DNA from: Allodiplogaster sudhausi
Lineage: Eukaryota; Nematoda; Chromadorea; Rhabditida; Diplogasteridae
Length of the DNA: 64,000 nucleotides
NCBI GenBank assembly: GCA_945643635.1
Contig: CALZFC010000006.1
Location: forward strand, 5,425,001-5,489,000
Direction: 5' to 3'
The notes beneath the pieces are model-generated. The model saw only the letters and a program-made list of their open reading frames with translations, had not been told where the DNA came from and did no database searches. A program made the translations under genes and the position numbers. Positions within the stretch are counted from its first letter, which is position 1. Every line of letters begins with the position of its first letter. Shown here piece after piece: positions 59,856 through 64,000 of the stretch.

Positions 59856-62820
59856 TCATTCGATGACGTTTCCATGCCGTTCTCCTGCGGTGCCAATATT
59901 CTTCGTCTTGACATGCCAGACAAGAATCTCCTTCGGATCGTCGTTATAGCCGAAAGGCTCTGCCTGAAGAAAACAAGTTGTAAAGACAAAAAGATAATGT
60001 GATAAACTTTATGTGAGCAAAATTCTAAGCTAGAATCTGAATCTGTGGCACTTGGTAATCCAGCGATATGTGTTTGTGGAAATTATATTACACTGTTAGA
60101 ATATACTTGGCGACATATCGTGAAGACGATGGAATACCTCCTCTTTTTTGATGCCGAACTGGTCGATGAAGCAAGGCTCAGGATCACTCGTACATTTCAT
60201 GTCGAAAGAAGCACTGAACGAAGAAAGGAAGGGGTGAAGAGATAGACATAAGGAGAGAAAGAGAGTGAATGAGAAAGAATGAGTGAGTGAACGAGAGAGA
60301 ACGAGAGAGAGATAGAAAGAGAGTTTAAAAGAGAGAAGAGTGAGACTGACTTGCTGGCTCTGAGCACCTCCTTGAGATTGAGTGCGAAGCCTGCCATGTC
60401 CGTGGCGAATGCTCTCTTCGGCGAGTACCACGTGTCCCACGCGACAATCGTGTTGTTCTCCACATGCGGCGCCTCGACCAGTCCCGTCCCCGAGAGTCCT
60501 AAGAGTTGTTTGGCAAATATAATACTAATTGTAAGGAATAAATGAGAGACTAACTGTAGAAAGGTGCATGAAAAGAAGATTCAAATACACATAAATGACC
60601 CCACCAACAGCCCAGAAGCCGAGTCGCTTGACATTGCGGATATAGTTGTTGAAGAGGCGGATATCGTAGGCGTTGTCGTCGTCGGCAAAGTAGACCTGTA
60701 ATAACAAGACGCTGTTATTGCAGTCCAATTCTATTCCTTTCGATGTAGAAGACAAGGGGAGCGATCGGCTTTATCTTCGGGAACCGGCCAACACCAGGCC
60801 AACATGAGGCCAACATGAGGGAGGCAACCGCTCACGTAGAGCCAAGGAGGGGAGACTGACTAGAAATTACTTGGAACGGAGTGGGAATGGAATCACTTGT
60901 TAGCTCTGAATAATAAGGAAAAGGGCAGTAAGGAAGGGAGCGTTCCGTTACAGACCACAGCTTCTCCCTTGTAATTTGCGTAGCTGGAACGAATGAAGGC
61001 AAGAGCACGGTTACGCACGTCCAGCCACGCTCTAGAAGAGAGTACGAAGTGTGTCTTTCTATGCTCTTTCTTTCATACTCTCGTTCGTTCTCTTATATTT
61101 ATTCTCCCCACTACCACCCATCACTAACTCGGCATTCCTGGGTCTGAGATGGAATGGAAGTAGACATAAAGAAGGCCCGTCCTATGCAGGACTCTCTCCA
61201 CCGCAGGCACTGTCGCGTTTGCGTCTTCAACAACTATCCAATGCAGATTGCGCACATGAGAAAGGGTCTGAGAGAATCTAAAAAGAGAAGGCTTTTGGCA
61301 ACTCAAATCTCAATCACAAAACTATTCCAATCTCTGTGCTGGGACTCATCAATCTTGCTCTGATCCTAGTCTCCACCTTACTCTGATACAAATAAGCTTT
61401 GTATATCAAAAATTTCTGTTTAGAATGCACACCACATTCACTCGCCTTCGTCATTTGAGATGCTCTATATCGTATGTTCCTCACCACTTGCTGACATCAA
61501 ATTCTAAGAGACTTGCTATGCATACCGTATTTTCTCTATTAGTACCCCCCCCTTTATTAGAACCGCCCCTCTAATAGTACCCCCCTCTGAAAATTCCATT
61601 GAAAAATAGAACCCCTCTCTCTAGTAGAACCCCCCCCCCCTCCAATAGTACCCCTACCCCTAAAAGTCTAATACCTCATCTCTTGATGTACTTCGAACGG
61701 ATCCTGTAGGCATGGGGTGCTCTTTCCAATGAACTGATTCCAAATTCATGAAAAATCTGCTATAAATCGGATATTCCAGCGATGATTCCATTGAATTCGG
61801 GCTACGATTCTACTTTTTTTGGGAATAAAATGTTGTGATTAAACTTGTAGTGTCTCACATTGAAAAATAGTACCCCTCCCTCTAATAGAACCCCTCTCTC
61901 TAATAGTGCCCTCCTCTCGCAAGGGTATTGAAAAATAGAACCCCCAGCGGTACTAATAGAGAAAATAGGGTAATTTTCATTTGACAGTCTTTTGCACCAA
62001 GTTGTCTTAACAATGTTTTGCTTTTTTTTGTCTTCTTTTTTCATGGTCACTATTCTCTCTCTACCTATTCGTTTTCTGCCTATCTACATATGTACTATCT
62101 ACGTTTGTTTCTCTCTCTTTATCTCTCTCACTCTCTCTCTCGCTCAATGTCTCTCTTTCTCTCTCTTTCTTTTACTCTCTCCTGACCTCGTCAAATCCGC
62201 CAACCGCTCGGGCCGTTTGTACGTCGGAGTAATGACAATAATAGCGGCGCCCGCATTTGGGTCGGGGTCAGGCGGAAAGTGTCCCGAAAATGGCGATTGT
62301 TCCGATGACAGCAGCTGCTTCGTGTGGGGCTTCCTGCAGGTGGCACCCTGAGTGTTTATCGAGCGAGAAAGAAGAGAAAGAAAGAAAGAGCGAGAGAGAG
62401 AGAGATAAATGAGGAAGAGAGCAAAAAAGAGATTGTGAGAGAAGGAAAAGGGAAAAAAGCGAGGAAATGAGATAAATGAAAAAAAACCGCCATACTCGGA
62501 GGTAGAGAAAGATCAGGATGAGAATGGACATTAATATCAAGGATTTCAGCCTCTTGTCGCGGGTCCTTCTGCCGAACCACGAAGAGCACGGTAGAAGACT
62601 CTTTAGGGAAAAGTGAAAATTAAACTAATAATTAAATCTATCTAGCTCATAAATATTTGCGATTTGAAGCGATGGGGTACCGGAATCTATAGTTGAAAAG
62701 ATCTCTTCCAAATCCATCTACTCATTCTATTTTACTCATCTCTCTTTCTTTATTCTTCTATTTCCTCCTAATTATATTCTCACTAACATCAGCTGAGGCT
62801 GCCTTGTAGTGGATCGTCAT
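59856..62820 (-). CDS. beta-1,3-glucuronyltransferase (GlcAT / B3GAT family), nine exons, intact
   Basis: Type II Golgi glycosyltransferase expected to move glucuronate from UDP-GlcA to a terminal galactose, as in the proteoglycan linker or HNK-1-type glycans. Exons, in transcription order: 62820-62788, 62600-62496, 62347-62187, 61277-61129, 61029-60956, 60695-60605, 60498-60351, 60213-60138, 59963-59856. All introns are GT-AG, and the 945 nt give 314 codons plus a stop with consistent phases. Visible family marks: a basic stretch then a short hydrophobic anchor (about residues 32-45); [17 protein letters not shown] at the start of the catalytic domain; [10 protein letters not shown]; the metal/UDP-binding DDD at 179-181 in [24 protein letters not shown]; a glutamate at 266 where the family has its catalytic base; and VWH ending at His296. 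Family members are usually about 320-335 aa. Which acceptor (GlcAT-I, -P or -S) cannot be told. The least certain junction is the 5' end of exon 5. A MITE lies in intron 3. The gene converges on the one ending at 59446. Confidence 0.93.
61525..61970 (+). mobile_element. TA-flanked MITE with AATAGNACCCC arrays, in a glucuronyltransferase intron
   Basis: Terminal inverted repeats CCGTATTTTCTCTATTAGTA and CCCTATTTTCTCTATTAGTA are flanked by TA (61523-61524 and 61971-61972). Subterminal arrays of (C/T)TCTAATAGNACCCC occur at both ends. The middle is AT-rich and non-coding. Confidence 0.8.
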
Positions 62821-63077
62821 TTTCTATAGATAACAATCTGGAAAGCAAAAAAAAACAAATTGGCATCGTAAAGAATAAACAGTACGGAAATCAAGGTCAT
62901 AACGGTGGAATGTTCGGAAATGCTACAAAAAAATTAAATTAAATTAAAACTAATAGAAGAACAAAGAAATATCATAAGCACCTTCTACTGTTAGGAAAAT
63001 CAGCAGTGGGAATTTGCCACGCTTACATGTGGCCAATCATCTATTTTTTTACTTTCTCTTTCTCTACCTCTCTTGGT

Positions 63078-63125
<48 letters not shown>

Positions 63126-63305
63126 TTCTCTCTCACAATCAGTCTCACACATGTGAAGTTTGCGCCCTTATCGTTCTACTTTTCTTAATGAAAATTTTTG
63201 CATCAAATTCAACCGAATATCGTCTATTCTTTTAACTGAAATTACTGCATGGAGCAAAAATGTGATGGATATCGACAATATCGGCAAAGACGGCGGGAGT
63301 GCGAG

Positions 63306-63352
<47 letters not shown>

Positions 63353-64000
63353 GTCACAACTAAATGGTTTTGCATATTTGCTCAGCTTTCACTCGCGGGC
63401 TTCGCACTTTTGTCTCGTCAACAGTCCAAAGTATCCTCAGTTGCTCGGTGGTGCACTCGCATTGACGCCACGCAGATGATAGATGATTATTTCCTATAAA
63501 ATTTTTTTATATAACAAAAAAGACAGAACATGGGGAGTAGAATTATTGGAGCTGGAAAAGCAATCAGATACCTGATTCACTGATAATACTAGGCAAGACG
63601 AGTGAGTTGTGCTTTCTTATTGTGAGACGAGTCTTTGCAGAGAATGGAGAAGTTGAAGAAGCAAACTCTACTGGGAGTGACATAAACCATCTATTTAGCA
63701 GAACGAAAAGCAAATAAATTGAATTGAGAGTTTTTCCTTGTCATCGGTATGTGAAACCAAAAAACAGAGCCTTTACCAAGGTGTGGATTAAACACGCAAA
63801 AGGCGGAAGTAGGAATATCAACGAGCCGGTTCATTATCTTACAGTTAAGTACATTAGATATATTTTCAAAGCACAAAGCTTTGGGATAACATTTGACTGT
63901 TCTCAAATTCAACCTCTTCGGTAAATCTTTGACTTCTTTATTTGGATGATCTGCCACAATAAACAGAAATACTAATCTGCACATTCATAAAACAATCGGT
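62821..64000. other. upstream flank of the glucuronyltransferase gene
   Basis: Contains CT (63082-63124) and AG/CAGA (63308-63350) microsatellites. I cannot place a promoter or TSS; no canonical TATA box stands out. Confidence 0.5.

Overview
This is a 64-kb piece of an intron-bearing eukaryotic genome, almost certainly an invertebrate animal. Three things support that: a spliced GlcAT-family glucuronyltransferase gene, CR1/Jockey-type LINE remains, and a Ty3-like LTR element primed by an animal-style initiator tRNA. I cannot name the species. The background is AT-rich, full of (AG)n/(CT)n microsatellites, and most of it is repeat-derived. Nearly all short open frames in it are microsatellite translations or chance frames.

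Region by region. 1-31.3 kb holds no gene I can defend. It is a mosaic of dispersed repeats, fold-back (long inverted repeat) elements, a near-palindromic Tc1/mariner-type MITE (8799-9265), a hAT-type element with 8-bp target duplications (21528-22677), a CR1-like LINE 3' end (about 11220-11815) and a diverged minus-strand LTR (about 28861-29236). 31.3-43.2 kb is one young LTR retrotransposon about 12 kb long. It has near-identical LTRs, an initiator-Met-tRNA primer site, a 3.5-kb leader with repeated hairpins, an intact 510-aa Gag with a CCHC knuckle, and a polypurine tract, but no recognisable protease, reverse transcriptase, RNase H or integrase. The roughly 6 kb where pol should lie contains exon-like cassettes, some duplicated, and an initiator-tRNA-like gene followed by a T-run. 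43.2-57.9 kb is again repeat mosaic, with a rearranged LINE at 53.1-54.2 kb in which a plus-strand RT fragment abuts a minus-strand endonuclease fragment.

The only conventional genes are at the right end and converge. A plus-strand multi-exon gene (57900-59446) encodes an unrecognised, signal-peptide-bearing, multi-membrane-segment protein, but three single-base frame breaks interrupt it. A minus-strand nine-exon gene (62820-59856) splices, with every phase consistent, into an intact 314-aa beta-1,3-glucuronyltransferase (B3GAT/GlcAT family). A TA-flanked MITE sits in its third intron.

Exon boundaries and domain calls were read by hand. No database search or folding program was run.
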